From Papio anubis (taxonomy: Eukaryota; Chordata; Mammalia; Primates; Cercopithecidae), in the NCBI RefSeq assembly GCF_008728515.1, contig NC_044977.1:1821501-1885500 (forward strand): a stretch of 64,000 nt of DNA, read 5' to 3'. The translations under genes and the position numbers were made by a program. The notes under the pieces were generated by a model. That model had not been told where the DNA came from. It made no database searches and saw nothing but the letters and a program-made list of their open reading frames with translations. Below, piece by piece: positions 1-12,798 of this stretch. Every line of letters begins with the position of its first letter. Positions within the stretch are counted from its first letter, which is position 1.

Positions 1-2583
1 TCACTGTATCACTGAATTAGAGGGTATGCTTGAGTAGTCAAGATTTCTAGTAGTATTTGAAAGAAGCAATTAAAGGTGGGTGCTTGATGATGTCAAACAA
101 ACTTTGAGCCCTCTGACAGGCTTCTGAGTAGTCTCTCTGAGATGCCAGCTCCTGGGGGCTTGTCTGCAGTCAAGCGCACAAGGAGAAAAGTAGATGATGG
201 AATTTGCCTGCACATTAATCTCATTTTAAAGCAATTTATTAAGGGTAAAAGGACAGGGTGGAAAAGAGGAGAAGCACCCCTGACCAGAAAACACATTATT
301 TAAAATTAAAGGAATAAAATTAAAGGAATAAAATGTGGTGATGATGGTAATACCAAGAGTGAATTTTAGCAACGATATTTAGGTTTTTGAGGAACCCCAA
401 AATGAAAACGTTGTTCTTTTCCAGTAATATGACTGTCCTTAAAGGGAGAGACAAATGGGCTTTCCAGTAGTTCACTCATACAGTCAAGAGAGTTTCTGTA
501 GGCTGTATTCTTTTGTGTCTCACTATTTTTTTTCAGTACTTAATGCAAGGGAGAAAAATAACATGATGAATACTGTGTTCTCCTAGGCCAGCTAATTGGT
601 AACTGAATCTTTATCTTTTGAGAAGTAGAATATTCCAGCACTCATTAAAACATACCTACCACAGCTAATGTCATCCTTGTATCTCCACACAATGACAAGG
701 AGATGCAGTTAAGAAGCATTACCTACATACTTTTCTTTTAGCATTTGCAAGTAATAACAAGTGCTACATTTTAGTTCAACAGCTATAATAAAATGCAAAT
801 TCTTTTACTCTTTCACAGACCATATTCAAATGAACATCCCATTAAAATCCAACCTCGGCTCATTATATTTAGTTTGTGAGTGATGCTTCTTAAATGCAAA
901 GATTTCTAATGACTATAATGTGTGCACAGCCACATTTGAAAGAATGGTTCTTTCTACAGTGGCTATCCCCATCATCCCTCTGTGTAATGGAAGACAGTTG
1001 TACAGAGATAATATGGCGAAGAATGTCATGCCAGAGCAATTTGAAACTGAAGTTAAAATACATAATGGCATTTAAAATCAATTAAGATAGTGAAATGGCA
1101 GTAACATCCAGGCACTAATGATTTACCTGAGAATCAATCGAGAAAGCTTGAGTCATCAATACACTTACAGTTTGAACCCAGCAGATATAATATTCCATGA
1201 GCGACTATATTTCATCAACAATTAGACTCATGTTCATCACAGGATATTAATTCTGCATCTTCTGCCTTGTCTTACTTTGTTTGGTCATCAGTTTCTCTTC
1301 CCAGTGTGACTTTTCCTTTACCCCTAAATTGATGAGAATGAATGTTGTTTGCAGTGTAAGCCACAAGGCTTGATCACAGAGAAGTTTTGAGTTGCCTCTT
1401 TTATTGATCTTGGGACTTTATTCAAAATATAATCAAAGAATCTTCTGCTTTTTGCATTTGTAAAAGAGAACTCTTGATTACATTATCAACTTTTTCTGAA
1501 GGTCTTTTGCCACTCTTTTGTGAATAACAAAACCATTTAAAGTGATTGATGAAATGACAAATTTTAATTTTGATCAAAAAAAGAGTTATGAATTAGGATA
1601 TTTTATGGTCCCTTTCAGCTGGAAATTGCAGTCACTCCATAGCCGTTTTTTTTTTGTTTCAAATGATACTTTATTCATTGTTCCACTACTGCGATTTACA
1701 TATAAGTGAATACTGAAGTTTTTAAATAAAGAAATTTACCTTAAAAACATTTCTTTTTCTGGCCGGCCATGGTGATTCACACCTGTAATCCCAGCACTTT
1801 GGGATGCTGAGGCAGCCGGATGACCTGAGGTCAGGAATTCGAGACCAGCCTAACCAACATGGAGAAACCCTGTCTCTACTAAAAATACAATGTTAGCCGG
1901 GCATAGTGGCACAGGCCTATAATCCCAGCTACTTGGGAGGCTGAGGCAGGAGAATTGCTTGAACATAGGAGGCAGAGGTTGAAGTGAGCTGAGACCGTGC
2001 CATTGCACTCCAGCCTGGCCAACAAGAGCAAAATTCCGTCTTGGAAAAAAAAAAAAAATTCTTTTTCTTTTTCATTTTTTTCCATGTCTTTCAAAAGAAA
2101 GAGAGTGTGATCCCTTATTGTCTTATTGCTTATATACTTGGGTACATTTTATTCATTGAAACATAGTGTATTTGAGACAGAACAGTTTTGCATTACTGCT
2201 TCTTTGGAATTTTATAAGATTCTGAATGAGTTCTGTTCTGAATCGTTCCTAAACAACGTAGATGCAGCAGAGCCCCACCATAAAACGGAATTAGGAGGTA
2301 AGAGTATTACCATGGAGGAAGAAAAGAGAGGGGCAAATAGTTCATCAGAAAAATTAACATCGAGGTCCATAAATACATTTTAAAAGCCCTTTGGATCAAT
2401 GTTATGAATAACATTATATGAGTTTATTTCAGTATTTTATGTATACATATGATGGACTCTAATGCATAATTTAGACAGCAGAATGATACATCTAATTTGA
2501 AGAATTTAAACATTGCCTGGTTGTCATTGAGTAATTATTCTACAGATTGATCGAAACCATTCTGTCCCTTCTCTGCACACTAG
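1..2583 (+). other. ROBO2: ROBO2 intron (3' part), upstream of first exon in window
   Basis: Intronic sequence ending in the acceptor ctgcacactag. Short open frames here lack splice support and protein-family features. Apart from the Alu at 1761-2058 it is AT-rich unique sequence with no recognisable gene. Confidence 0.85.
1761..2058 (+). mobile_element. Alu SINE (AluS-like), full length
   Basis: Starts ggccggccatggtgattcac, has the left and right arms with cctgtaatcccagcac and the standard A/B-box region, and ends in a poly-A run. The sequence ttctttttct flanks both sides (about 1750-1760 and just after the tail), consistent with a target-site duplication. Scattered CpG decay suggests an AluS-age copy rather than a young AluY. 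Confidence 0.93.
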
Positions 2584-2665
2584 ATTTCTGATACTGGCAC
2601 TTACACTTGTGTGGCTACAAGTTCAAGTGGAGAGACTTCCTGGAGTGCAGTGCTGGACGTGACAG
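2584..2665 (+). CDS. ROBO2: ROBO2 exon: end of Ig domain 5
   Basis: 82-nt exon, first base in codon phase 0, ending one base into a codon. It encodes ISDTGTYTCVATSSSGETSW and seven further residues. DTGTYTC is the classic Ig F-strand D-x-G-x-Y-x-C motif, its Cys being the second of the domain disulfide pair, followed by the G strand (TSWSAVLDV). The acceptor is ctgcacactag and the donor is ACAG|gtgagg. It joins in frame to 3100 (GTG ACA G|AA TCT). This is extracellular; the rest of Ig5 is encoded upstream of the window. Confidence 0.95.
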
Positions 2666-3099
2666 GTGAGGACTTTGTGAATTGGGAGAAAGCTTGAGCC
2701 CTTTTAGGGATAGCTCAGTATCAAATCATAAGTTAAGGGGAGATCAAAGGGTTTAATTCACTGAATGTAAATTTAAGTCTTTACATTCAATGCCGTTTTT
2801 TAATTCATGCATGAGTTTGCACATACCATTGCATTTGTGGAATTTAACACACTTGTCCTTGATAACCTTGTTATTTTATTTCCTCTGAAGTGTAAGGAAT
2901 TCTAATGATCATGTGTAAAAGTACAGCTAACTGTTATTAACATGTAGGAGAAGCAAATATTCACTTACATACTTTCGATTCATGGAGACGAATTTCTCAC
3001 TGTCTACGTCAAGTCCTTTAGTAGACTGCTTCCTGCTTTTAGGCAGTATTGTCAACTTATGCAATCAGGAATGAAGTTTTTTCTGTCTGTCCTCTATAG
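2666..3099 (+). other. ROBO2: ROBO2 intron, 434 bp
   Basis: Short AT-rich intron from gtgagg to ctctatag. No repeat or gene recognised in it. Confidence 0.9.
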
Positions 3100-3262
3100 A
3101 ATCTGGAGCAACAATCAGTAAAAATTATGATTTAAATGACCTGCCAGGGCCACCATCCAAACCACAGGTCACTGATGTTACTAAGAACAGTGTCACCTTG
3201 TCCTGGCAACCAGGTACCCCTGGAACCCTTCCAGCAAGTGCATATATCATTGAGGCTTTCAG
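3100..3262 (+). CDS. ROBO2: ROBO2 exon: Ig5-FNIII linker and first half of FNIII-1
   Basis: 163 nt, phase 1 in and phase 2 out. It encodes the linker ESGATISKNYDLNDL and then the start of the first fibronectin type III domain (PGPPSKPQVTDVTKNSVTLS, followed by WQPG). The conserved FNIII Trp of strand B is present, and the Pro-rich entry is typical. The acceptor is cctctatag|A and the donor TTTCAG|gtatgg. The FNIII repeats form the membrane-proximal stalk of the receptor and contribute to receptor arrangement, not direct SLIT binding. The junction with 4873 gives Ser (AG|C). Confidence 0.96.
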
Positions 3263-4872
3263 GTATGGGACAATTCCTTTTTTCTCCGTTGGGTTTTTGC
3301 TTTAGCTCCTGTATTCTAAACTGTCACCTGAACTATCCTGCTGTTTTATTAAAGACATGTCCAGTCAATGCATTTTAAGAACTGATCTCTCTGAATTTAT
3401 TTAAGAACAGAGTTTTTTTTTACTTTACAACTTAATTATAAGATTTAAATATGCATTATTCATGCCTAGGTCTACAGGGATCCAGTTCATAACATAATCA
3501 CTTAGCTCCTTTCTTTAGCCAGACCATTGTAGGGATTTGAGGTGAGAATTTAAGCATCAGAACTGGGTAGAAAATAATATAATTAGGCATAGGCACAGGC
3601 ACTTTTTAAAGTTATGCGATATTTATTGAAGCAGGGGACTCTGGCATTTTTATTCCTAATGACTAGAGCAGAACTTAAAATAATCCTGTGTTTTTATACC
3701 ATATATTACATACATGTATTAGATATGCCTGAGAGAAAATTAAAAACAATAATTAAGAAATTTATTCCATGTGCTTCTTGCTGCTTAATGGAAAAGATGT
3801 TTCCATGTGTTATCTGAAATAATTGTTGCCAATTTAAAGATTTAAATGTAAATTAGCAAATATCATTATAAAATTGTCTTATGAGAATTTGATAAAATGC
3901 TTACACAAATGGTAAAATGTGCTTTCATATTACCTTTCAAATGTGCGTCTATGTGACATTATAAATTTTAATGGATAACCACTTTTTTTTGAAACATTAG
4001 GACAAATGATCACTTTCTTTTAAGGCTTCTCTAATCATTATTTAAGGTAATGCTAGGTACTTAATTTTCAAATTTCAAAATACTATGTTTCTATAATTCT
4101 TATGCTTGGATAGTTAAGGATATCAGAAAAATAAACTGACCACCCTGAAAATTACATTTTCCCCTTCTTCTGAGCAAAAGTGGCATTTGACCTTAGGCAA
4201 ACTGTTCTAAACTGGCATCCATCTGTGGCCGGCTGTAAAAGGGTCCTCACACACAAATTCAGAGATATTTCACCATTCTGAGATGAGAAATCACAATACT
4301 GTGTAATGTACAATTTTATTAAAAATGTAACCAAGGGAAAATATTCATTACATGCTTCCTTTCTTCTTTTACAGATATGTAGTTTTAGAAGGCTCTATTA
4401 TAATATTGCATGTGGAATTGATGCAAAAGAAAACACACCTTGTAACAGGAAAATGTATTGGCATAATTTACTCTGTAGTCCATTTATTCTTTCTACAGGT
4501 TAATTCTTTTCAAGGTATATATATATATACATTTACGAGGACCATACTTATTGTATAAACTTGATGTTGTGATCTTGGCCTCTGTTCCTTTTACAGGTAT
4601 TCATTTAGTGGGCTGCTGTGCATTAGCAAAGGGCTGTCACATCTCCTGGGCTGAGTTTAATTTTGTTGTGCATGGCACTTTCGTTAGGTGGGCTCGGCTT
4701 TGTTGTGGAATAAATTGAAATCATCCAAATGTTTCATTTATTGGGCTGAACACTTCAAGTGTTGTGTGTGTGTGTGTTTAATTTTCAGCCATTAACTTTG
4801 TCATTGATACCCAACTCCATTTCCAATATTCAAATGACTGTTCTTTAAATGAAATTTCTGTTCGTGTTTCAG
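3263..4872 (+). other. ROBO2: ROBO2 intron, about 1.6 kb
   Basis: AT-rich intron containing a short TA run (about 4517-4530) and a TG run (about 4765-4777), ending ttcgtgtttcag. No transposon confidently recognised and no gene seen. Confidence 0.85.
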
Positions 4873-5039
4873 CCAATCAGTGAGCAATAGCTGGCAGACC
4901 GTGGCAAACCATGTAAAGACCACCCTCTATACTGTAAGAGGACTGCGGCCCAATACAATCTACTTATTCATGGTCAGAGCGATCAACCCCCAAGGCCTCA
5001 GTGACCCAAGTCCCATGTCAGATCCTGTGCGCACACAAG
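4873..5039 (+). CDS. ROBO2: ROBO2 exon: second half of FNIII-1
   Basis: 167 nt, phase 2 in and phase 1 out. It encodes SQSVSNSWQTVANHVKTTLY, then TVRGLRPNTIYLFMVRAINP and QGLSDPSPMSDPVRTQ. The L-x-P-x-T-x-Y motif (strand E to F) and the A-x-N-x-x-G-x-S tail are FNIII hallmarks. The acceptor is a strong cgtgtttcag. The donor CAAG|gtactt is weaker than consensus at +4 and +5, but the in-phase join to 8225 (G|AT ATC AGC) restores the expected DISPPAQG sequence, so I place the boundary here. Confidence 0.95.
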
Positions 5040-8000
5040 GTACTTTCAATAGCTGTCAGCACTACTGGTTCTAGGCAGAAGCATCAGGTATTTAAGAACA
5101 AGGGGATTGATGAGGAAATGTAAATGTGCCTGCATTGCTTTGGATAATGGCTCACTAGGCTTTGTCCAGGGAAGGAGACAGTAGCTTGCTGTTTACCTGG
5201 CTGAGATGTGTTCTCTTTCTGGAGTTTTCAGGTTTATTCAGCAAAAAATAAAATAATTGGGTACATCTACATAGAATGAACTCACTAACTTAGAGCTTCA
5301 CTATATTTCAAAGGGAGGAAAATGTTTCTCCTTCTTTAAAATTAATTATACAATAAGAAAAAAATGGTCTTTAATGAATAGATGCCCAAATAGAGGTATA
5401 AAAATTATTTCCTATTGTTTCGGAATTCTGTTTTTCTAGTGCGGTGGTTCTCAGAGTATGGTTCCAGGATAAGCAGCATTTGCATAGCCTAGAACTGTTA
5501 GAAACAGGCATTTTCAGGCTCAAATTCAAATGCTCTGAAGTGGGGGCTCAGCGTTTGTTTTAACAAACCCTCCTTGTGATGCTGATGTATAAGTTTTACA
5601 TCTACATTTACATTTTACATCTACATTTACTGCTATAATGAATTTCATTAAATCAGATGTTTAAAGGAGCAATTTATTACAGAAAGCAGGAAATCAAGTT
5701 TTCTTTCTAAAGAACTCAGTTATTTTGGCTATAATGTAAAATACACACAGAATATTAAAATATAATTTCAAAATGGAAGATTTCATAATTTTATCCATAT
5801 TACCTGTCTCTTCAAACTGAGAAGTCACTGGAGTCTGAGGTTTAATACACAATGCTACATTATAGTTTCCCTTCTGACAAGTAGGTGAAAGAAATTAATA
5901 AAATAGAAATGGTGATTTTATTATTTGTTATAACCTACTTCCCACAGGGTTATTCAGAAAGGGTTAATTATTTCTTATTTGTAAAAGACTTTGAACAAGA
6001 TATAATTCAAAGTAGTATTTTTATGCAATGAAAAGCACCATACAGCCATAAAATATTATTATAATTACAATGTAGTTCAGTGATAGTAACTAGCATGCTA
6101 TTATAAGAGAGAAGGGCGCCTTAAAGGAATCCAGTGAAATAAAGTCACCACGTGACTTTGTAACGTTGCTGACATGATGACAGTCAAGGGAGGAGGGAAT
6201 GCCATTTTGCTATTGTTCTCTAAGCAGTAATGTGATTAATTTTCCATGATGATAAAGGGCCTGTAGGTAAAGAACCTGTCTCTTGAGAAAGAAAAAGCAC
6301 AACAAGGAATTTGAAAATCTGAAATTTGAACCTAGTTGTATTTTAACTTCCTTAAATCTGGTTGCTTTTTACGGTGTTTGAATTAAGTGTGTAAATTTTA
6401 TTATTGAACTTAAAATGGAAGATGTGTACAATTCTAAGTCAAGAAATTGTAGTACCGTGATCATTTACGCCTTTGTGGATAGAAATAGTTTTTGTGTGTA
6501 GCCAGCGAAAGGCAAACAGAGATCAGAATAGGAAGATATTTGGTGTGATTGTATCTGGCAAACCTTTTTGATCATTCGATAACTATGCTAGTCACTAAAT
6601 CTTGACTCATAAAATAGCTCCCAGTGAAAAGGTCAAGAAAGATTAATGAAAAGTTGTTTGTGGTCTGGTTTGTTCCAATGGAAAGAATATATAGAGTGAA
6701 AGACTTATGTGCTCTTAACAAATATTTAACAGGAAAACTCATGTTTTGTGTCTGAAGGTCAGGATTATTTTTGGGTACCATACTTTCAGCAGCTTTGCAA
6801 TCTGCAAAGCACTTCTTTTTCAAAGAACACTTTGCTTTGTGAGCTCTTATTTTTCAAAGGTATTAAATAACAGAGAATCTAGAAATCTTTTATTTCATTA
6901 AAGTACAAATACTTGCATTATCAACATCAAAACAGAACATACATATATAGGCATAGATTAATATTATTCACATAAAGGGACTTTTTCCCAAATTAAGCAA
7001 ATCTTCATTTTACTGTTTATGTTAAAAGTGAAAAAAAAAAAAAAAAGTAGAACTGGAAAAACATTACCGAAGTATTATTCTCAGTTACTTGTGGCCCAAT
7101 TTAAGTTAGTGCACCCAATTTAAGTAATAGCTGAGAAATTTTCTTAAAAATACTTTTGCAAGAGTGCTGCATGCATTGTAGCCTGAGATAGTAAGAAAAA
7201 ACAAGATTAAGAAAATAAATACCTTTAAATTGGACTTCCTTTCTTAAATGCAGTAGTTGGAGAAAAACAATTACAACATTGTGTACCAGTTTAAAAAGTT
7301 AATTTGAGTAAGTGTAAAATTCAGTGTTTAATATCAATTTGATGGACTTAGCTGCCTATAATTTATCCTTTTTTCTTAATGGACCCAGAATATAAACTAT
7401 CGTATGGAGAAATAGAATAGTACTCGGGAGACTGATGAATAAGGTGGCATAACAGTATGTGACTGAGGGTGTAATATTTTAAACAACACTTTTTTCTTCC
7501 CTTCACCCCACCACTATTCCTGAAAATGGCTACATGACCTCATGTCAGGTATTAGAGTACTGCTCAAAATGTATTGCTTTAGAACATGTTATCAGTATTA
7601 TAACTATTTCTGTCAAACGTATCTTTGCAAATTTGAGGAGCTGCTTCCCCTCTTCCCCCAACTCTGTTTACCTTTAATGACAGAATTCACTTTCCTGGTC
7701 CGCTGTTACTTCTCCATCCATGCTCCCAGACTGAAGTAGGTCAAGAAGAAAACACAACCTGCAAATTGGGACAAGGGATTAACAGGTTCCTTAGCTTCAG
7801 TTTTTAGATATATTCCAATTTACAAATCCAGAAAATCGTTCAATACAGCAACATCTATACAAAGCTGATCTTTCTAGAGATCTTTCTAGACGTCTGTAGA
7901 GAAGTCTTACAGCACATACTTTATCCTTTAGTAAGAAAATAAACGACCTTATTCGACAGTGTGTCTGCATTTGAATGGGGATGAGGGATTATAAATACTC

Positions 8001-8224
8001 TTTTATTAATATATTTTTAGTAAAGATCAGTATCATCTCTCATTATGTCCTACCACAGTGGTATATTTATATATATAGGCTTAAATGCTTTTTGTCACAA
8101 AAAGAGTTTTAGTTTTGTTTCCCTGTAATTAGTTCTAAAGATATGATGTTGATGTACATGAAATAAATTGTAATTTTAATGTGCATTTTTAAAAACTGGG
8201 AATGATTATCTTATCCAACTGCAG
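5040..8224 (+). other. ROBO2: ROBO2 intron, about 3.2 kb
   Basis: AT-rich. It contains a MER5-like fossil at 5441-5590 and otherwise mostly unique sequence with homopolymer A runs (for example near 7030). The short minus-strand ORF near 6572-6823 has no domain and is considered random. Confidence 0.85.
5441..5590. mobile_element. MER5-like hAT DNA transposon fossil
   Basis: Begins gcggtggttctcagagtatg and continues with a region resembling the MER5A/B body (gctctgaagtgggggctcag, then taacaaaccctccttgtgatgctgatgtat). The 5' cagtggttctca and the internal aacaa...tgatgctgatg pattern match my memory of this family. The copy is diverged and orientation was not determined rigorously. Confidence 0.7.
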
Positions 8225-8346
8225 ATATCAGCCCACCAGCACAAGGAGTGGACCACAGGCAAGTGCAGAAAGAACTAGGAGATGTCCTTGTCCGTCTTCA
8301 TAATCCAGTTGTACTGACTCCCACCACTGTTCAGGTCACATGGATG
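8225..8346 (+). CDS. ROBO2: ROBO2 exon: start of FNIII-2
   Basis: 122 nt, phase 1 in and phase 0 out. It encodes DISPPAQGVDHRQVQKELGD, then VLVRLHNPVVLTPTTVQVTW and a terminal Met. This is the linker into FNIII-2 with the strand-B Trp near the 3' end. The acceptor is ccaactgcag and the donor ATGGATG|gtaagt is strong. The last codon (8344-8346) is ATG; my recollection of human ROBO2 has Thr at this position. Confidence 0.96.
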
Positions 8347-8574
8347 GTAAGTTTTCAAAGGCAATATTAATAGTAATCTCTTCTCTTTAGGGAAAGCAAA
8401 ACATGGAAAATGCAAATTAACAAAAAGTGATCATAAAAATTCTCACCATTTAAAATCGAGGTATAATCAATGACAGTAAAGAAAATCAACAAACAAAAAA
8501 GTTACTAGAATAAACATAGTTAAGAATACATCGATTATTATATAAACATGGCATATTCTGTCTTCTGAATTTTC

Positions 8575-9720
8575 ATACAGCTTTCTTGCAATATAATTAA
8601 CATACCATAAAGTGAACAACTTCATGATTTTTAGTGTAGAGTTTTAAAATTATCACCAAAGTCTAATTTTAGAACATTTCATCATCCCCAAATGAAATCC
8701 TGTGCCTGTTAGCATTGATTCTCTCATTTCCCCTACCGTAGCCCTGTGTAACACTAGTCTACTCTATGTTTTTGCAGATTTGCCTATGCTGGACCTTTCA
8801 TATGAATAGAATTGTGCAATATATGGTCTTTTGTGTCTAGCTTCTTTCACTCTGCCTAATGTTACTGAGGTTCATCCATTTTTGTAGCATGTATCAGGAC
8901 TTCGTTTCTTGTTGTTATCAAATAGTATTCCATTTTATCTACTTCACATTCTGTTTATGCCTTCATCAACTGATGGATGTTCAGGTTGTTTATTATGAAT
9001 AATGCTGCCATGAACATTTGAGTACAAGTCTTTGTATGGACACGTGTTTTCATTTATCTTCGTATAAACCTACAAATTGTTCAGTAATATTGGTAACTTT
9101 CCATTTAATATTTTGATGAACTGCTGAGATGCTTTCCAAAGTGGCTATAGCATTTTCTGTTCTCACAAGCAATGTTTCAATGTTCCAGATTCTCCCAAAT
9201 CCTTGCCATTTTTTTCTCACATCCTTGCCAACACTTATTATTATCTGCCATTTGGATTATACCCATTCTAGTGGGTATGTAGTGGTATATAATTGTGGTT
9301 TTGATTTGCATTTCTTTCATGACTAATCATGTTCATCTTTTCATGTGCTAATAGAACTTTGTTTTTAGAGAAATGTCTGTTGAAACTCTTTGTCCATTTT
9401 TGGGCAAAGAGTATCTTCTCACAGACTTACAAGTGTTTATATATTCTATTTTGTTTGTCTTCTTATTATAGACTTATAAGTGTTTATATATTCTAGATAC
9501 AAATGCCTTATCGGATATGTAATTTGCAAACATTTTCTCCCGGTTTGATTACTGTAGCCGTGTTGTGTAGTTTAAAGTTCAGTGGCATGGTGCCTCCTTC
9601 TTCCTTCTTTTTTGCTTTCGATTGCCTTAGCTATTCAGGCTTTTGTTGTTGTCGTTCCATATTGTTGCTCCTTAAAGCAAACTATATGATCAGTCAAATT
9701 CTTGGTTTATGAGTACAAAA
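8575..9720 (-). mobile_element. Old L1 (L1M-type) 3' fragment
   Basis: The plus strand reads as the reverse complement of an old L1 3' region. Examples are cataccataaagtgaacaac, then the ggacctttcatatgaataga and cttctttcactctgcctaat blocks. These blocks recur in related form at 20800 onward and, in part, at 57400 onward. No intact ORF remains. Boundaries are approximate. Confidence 0.7.
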
Positions 9721-11309
9721 TTGGGTTATATATATATTTAAAAATAAGACTAATTTTATAATGTTTTAAGAGTAATTATGGTTATTTAGGATTACACTTT
9801 CTTATCCCAGTTTTGATATAATTTTGCATAGATTTATTCTATTTTTTGCATATATTGATTTCTATTATTGTGTTCCCATGAAGGGAACACAATTACCTTA
9901 TCATTTTTCCAGTGGCACAGTAGGGGGTATTTCTGCCATGCCTTTTTTATCTTTCAGTACCCTTGAGTAGATACCAAACTAACAAAGCCAAAGTAACCTT
10001 GTATTTTTTATAGCATATTTTTCCTCATTCTCATATGAAAAAAAGTCTCTGTTCTGTTGAAAGTTATAAGGGGGATTCTTTTAAGCTGTATCTAAATGTG
10101 GGAATTCTTTGGGTAAGAGTCAGCGTCATTATGTTTATGAAGTTAATCACTTTAAGTCACTGAATTTGAAGAGTAAATAGCATTAGATCAAAATTGCAGG
10201 ACAGTAGACTGGGAGTTCTTCCAGGAGGGGGACGTTGTCCATCCATCCCTGTACGCCAAGAAGGTATCATTGCTAGTTTGCACATCTGTCCCCATCATGG
10301 GCTGTAACTTCTGTGAGGCTACAGTCAATTTCTTTCATTTCTGTTTTTTCAGAGCAGAGTGTCTATTGTGAAGTACTCTTTTAATAACTGTTTGTTGAAT
10401 GATCAAATCAGTTGTTTTCATACATTTTACACTTTTTTAAATAAAGAATGCAGTTAATATCACTGCATATTGTTCTCCATGACTTTGTAGTTGCACTTGC
10501 CATAAGTATGCATTTGAAAGAGGTAAATTAAGTGAAATGAAGTCAGACTGGGGGTGTGCCCAGTGGTCAAAGAATTTGTGTAACTCTTTTATTGATGTAA
10601 TATTTTCAATTTACTAAACGCATGTGTTATTTAAATTATCAAAATATTAGCATTTGCTTTACAGAAGTGTTGAGGTTGAAGGGAGAAATAATTCCCCACC
10701 ATGTGATTAGGTTTTGGGCCAGCTGAGAAAGTTTCCCAGTGGTTGGCAGGATTAATAATCAAAGGCCCAAGACATAACTACTGGAGAGCCCATTCGCTGC
10801 CCCCACCCTCACCAGGCTAACCTTGAAGCAACAATAGTTAGCAACAGCTACTTTCTAAAATGGCTGCTTTTAGACTGCATGTAGGCAAAAATGGTAAGAA
10901 ACCTGCTGTTCCACAAAGAAAAATAGCAATAAGTCACTTACTGAAAAATGATTATTCTCGTTTTATGTTTTGTCTTTGTTTTGTTTAAGGACAAAAAGAA
11001 TTACATACTCTTTGCCCATTCAGCATTATTCCACAGAGATTGAAAAGAGTGCTTTGACAAACTAGAATTTCAGAAGTCTGCTAAAACCAGATCAGACCCT
11101 TAGCAGCTAAACCCATCAAAGACAATTCACTGAATTTTCGCTTTCTATGAGTTGTTATGTTGTTTTGTTTTGTGAATGGAAAAGGTAAATATGAAGCATC
11201 ACACGTAAACAGTTTAACTAAAATGCTGACTTTAGGGCCACATATGAGCCCTCTTCTCTTTTAGCCTGTTGCTTCCTTAACAGTTATGTTTTTTCATTGT
11301 GCATCTCTA

Positions 11310-11470
11310 AAGCCAGCAAAATGCTTTCACTTATATCAGTCATTTGATTCTTTCTGTGCCCTTGAGATATGGGTATCATGTGAGCAAATTAAGTAAACTG
11401 AGGCTCAGAAAGTTTAAGAGGTTGAAGTATAATTCAAATTGAGACCTAGGACTGGAAGTCTGAAGTTTTT
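11310..11470 (-). mobile_element. MIR SINE fossil
   Basis: Contains taaactgaggctcagaaagt, the reversed MIR core signature, followed by a diverged remainder. Ancient mammalian-wide SINE; limits approximate. Confidence 0.6.
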
Positions 11471-12798
11471 GTAATCATTTTACTTTTTCCTTAAGGCAAC
11501 TCTTTTTTTTTTAATTCCTGTTTCAGAAAATACTAATTTTTTTTAAATTATATAAACCCATGAATCTGTGGTCAGACTCTGATTGTAATCAACCCTAAAA
11601 GAAAATCCTCCTTCTTATAATCAGAATGTTAATAAAACTTACAACAAACATATGGCCTAACTTGAAAATGACCACCTGTCAAAATGAGCTCCAAAATTTA
11701 GTGGGGTAGAACACACATCCAGTAAAAATCTCACCTATTTTTTTTTAAAGTAAATGTTCAACATTTTCATTTCTGCTTCCACCTGTAACAACAAATTTCC
11801 TCCTGAAAAAAAAAAATGCATTGCCACTGCACACAATCAAGTTAAACTATTTGACTATTAAGAAGCCCCATACTATATACTGGCTGAAGATAGTGTACAC
11901 TGAAGTAAGCAAAACAATGTTTTGTAGTAAACATTAGCTTCGTAAAGTCCCTAAAACACTTAATTAATGAAAACCAAACATGGATAAAACCAATTTACCC
12001 TGATTTACAGACTCCCTTCATCTGGAAACAGCTGCTTAATGTTCTTCTTAAAAATACAGCTTGCTTCTTTCAGTATTAACAAGCTATTATTGTGAGTTAT
12101 GTCTTTCTTTCAGTATATAAATTCACTTAAAGCAAATGCAGAGAAGTTTATAAAATGCAGGTTTAATGTTGTTTTAACATATACTGCAAGGGTTTTTCTG
12201 AACACTGACAGTTTTGATGAAAGTCATCTCTCTTTGACTGTCATAAATTTAACTTTTCACCTCTTGGTTGCCTTATTTCATAGTGTCAGAAAAACTCCTG
12301 CTTTTCAAAAAATGTGTCCAATGGTAGAAACATAAACTGGTGGCATGAATGAGGACCTGCCAATCACCAGCTTCCATGTTACACCTGGGCTCACTTTTCT
12401 TTTGATCTAACCTCATACAAGTGTAGCACTAACTCCAGAAAGTCTTTGAGGGTGAGACAGCTGTCAGGCGGGTGAAGGAATTCATACTTGTTGAGACGTA
12501 TCTGGGAAACTGCAATTAGCCACACACAGAAATACACGCACACTCACACACACACACAAACAGACTCACTCACTTAATTTAGGGAGTTCTCTCCTTTGGA
12601 CATTCTAAATATTTCCTTTTGTTCCACTGTGTTTTTATTGAGGCTCTGCATTTTTAACTTTCTAAAGCCAATATTTTTAGCTAATATTCATTTGCTGCCC
12701 TCGATTAAAAATAAATAGAACAATACTGCAACTAAAGAAGAGATGTTAGTAGTTAATACATGAAAGAATATGCTTTGTTTATAACCTGCTGACAAATC

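Noticed and set aside
2545..2583. Alternative acceptor tacag at 2541-2545 for the first exon
   Set aside because: Using it adds 38 nt that include an in-frame or frame-disrupting TAG; the acceptor at 2581-2583 gives the correct ISDTG sequence.
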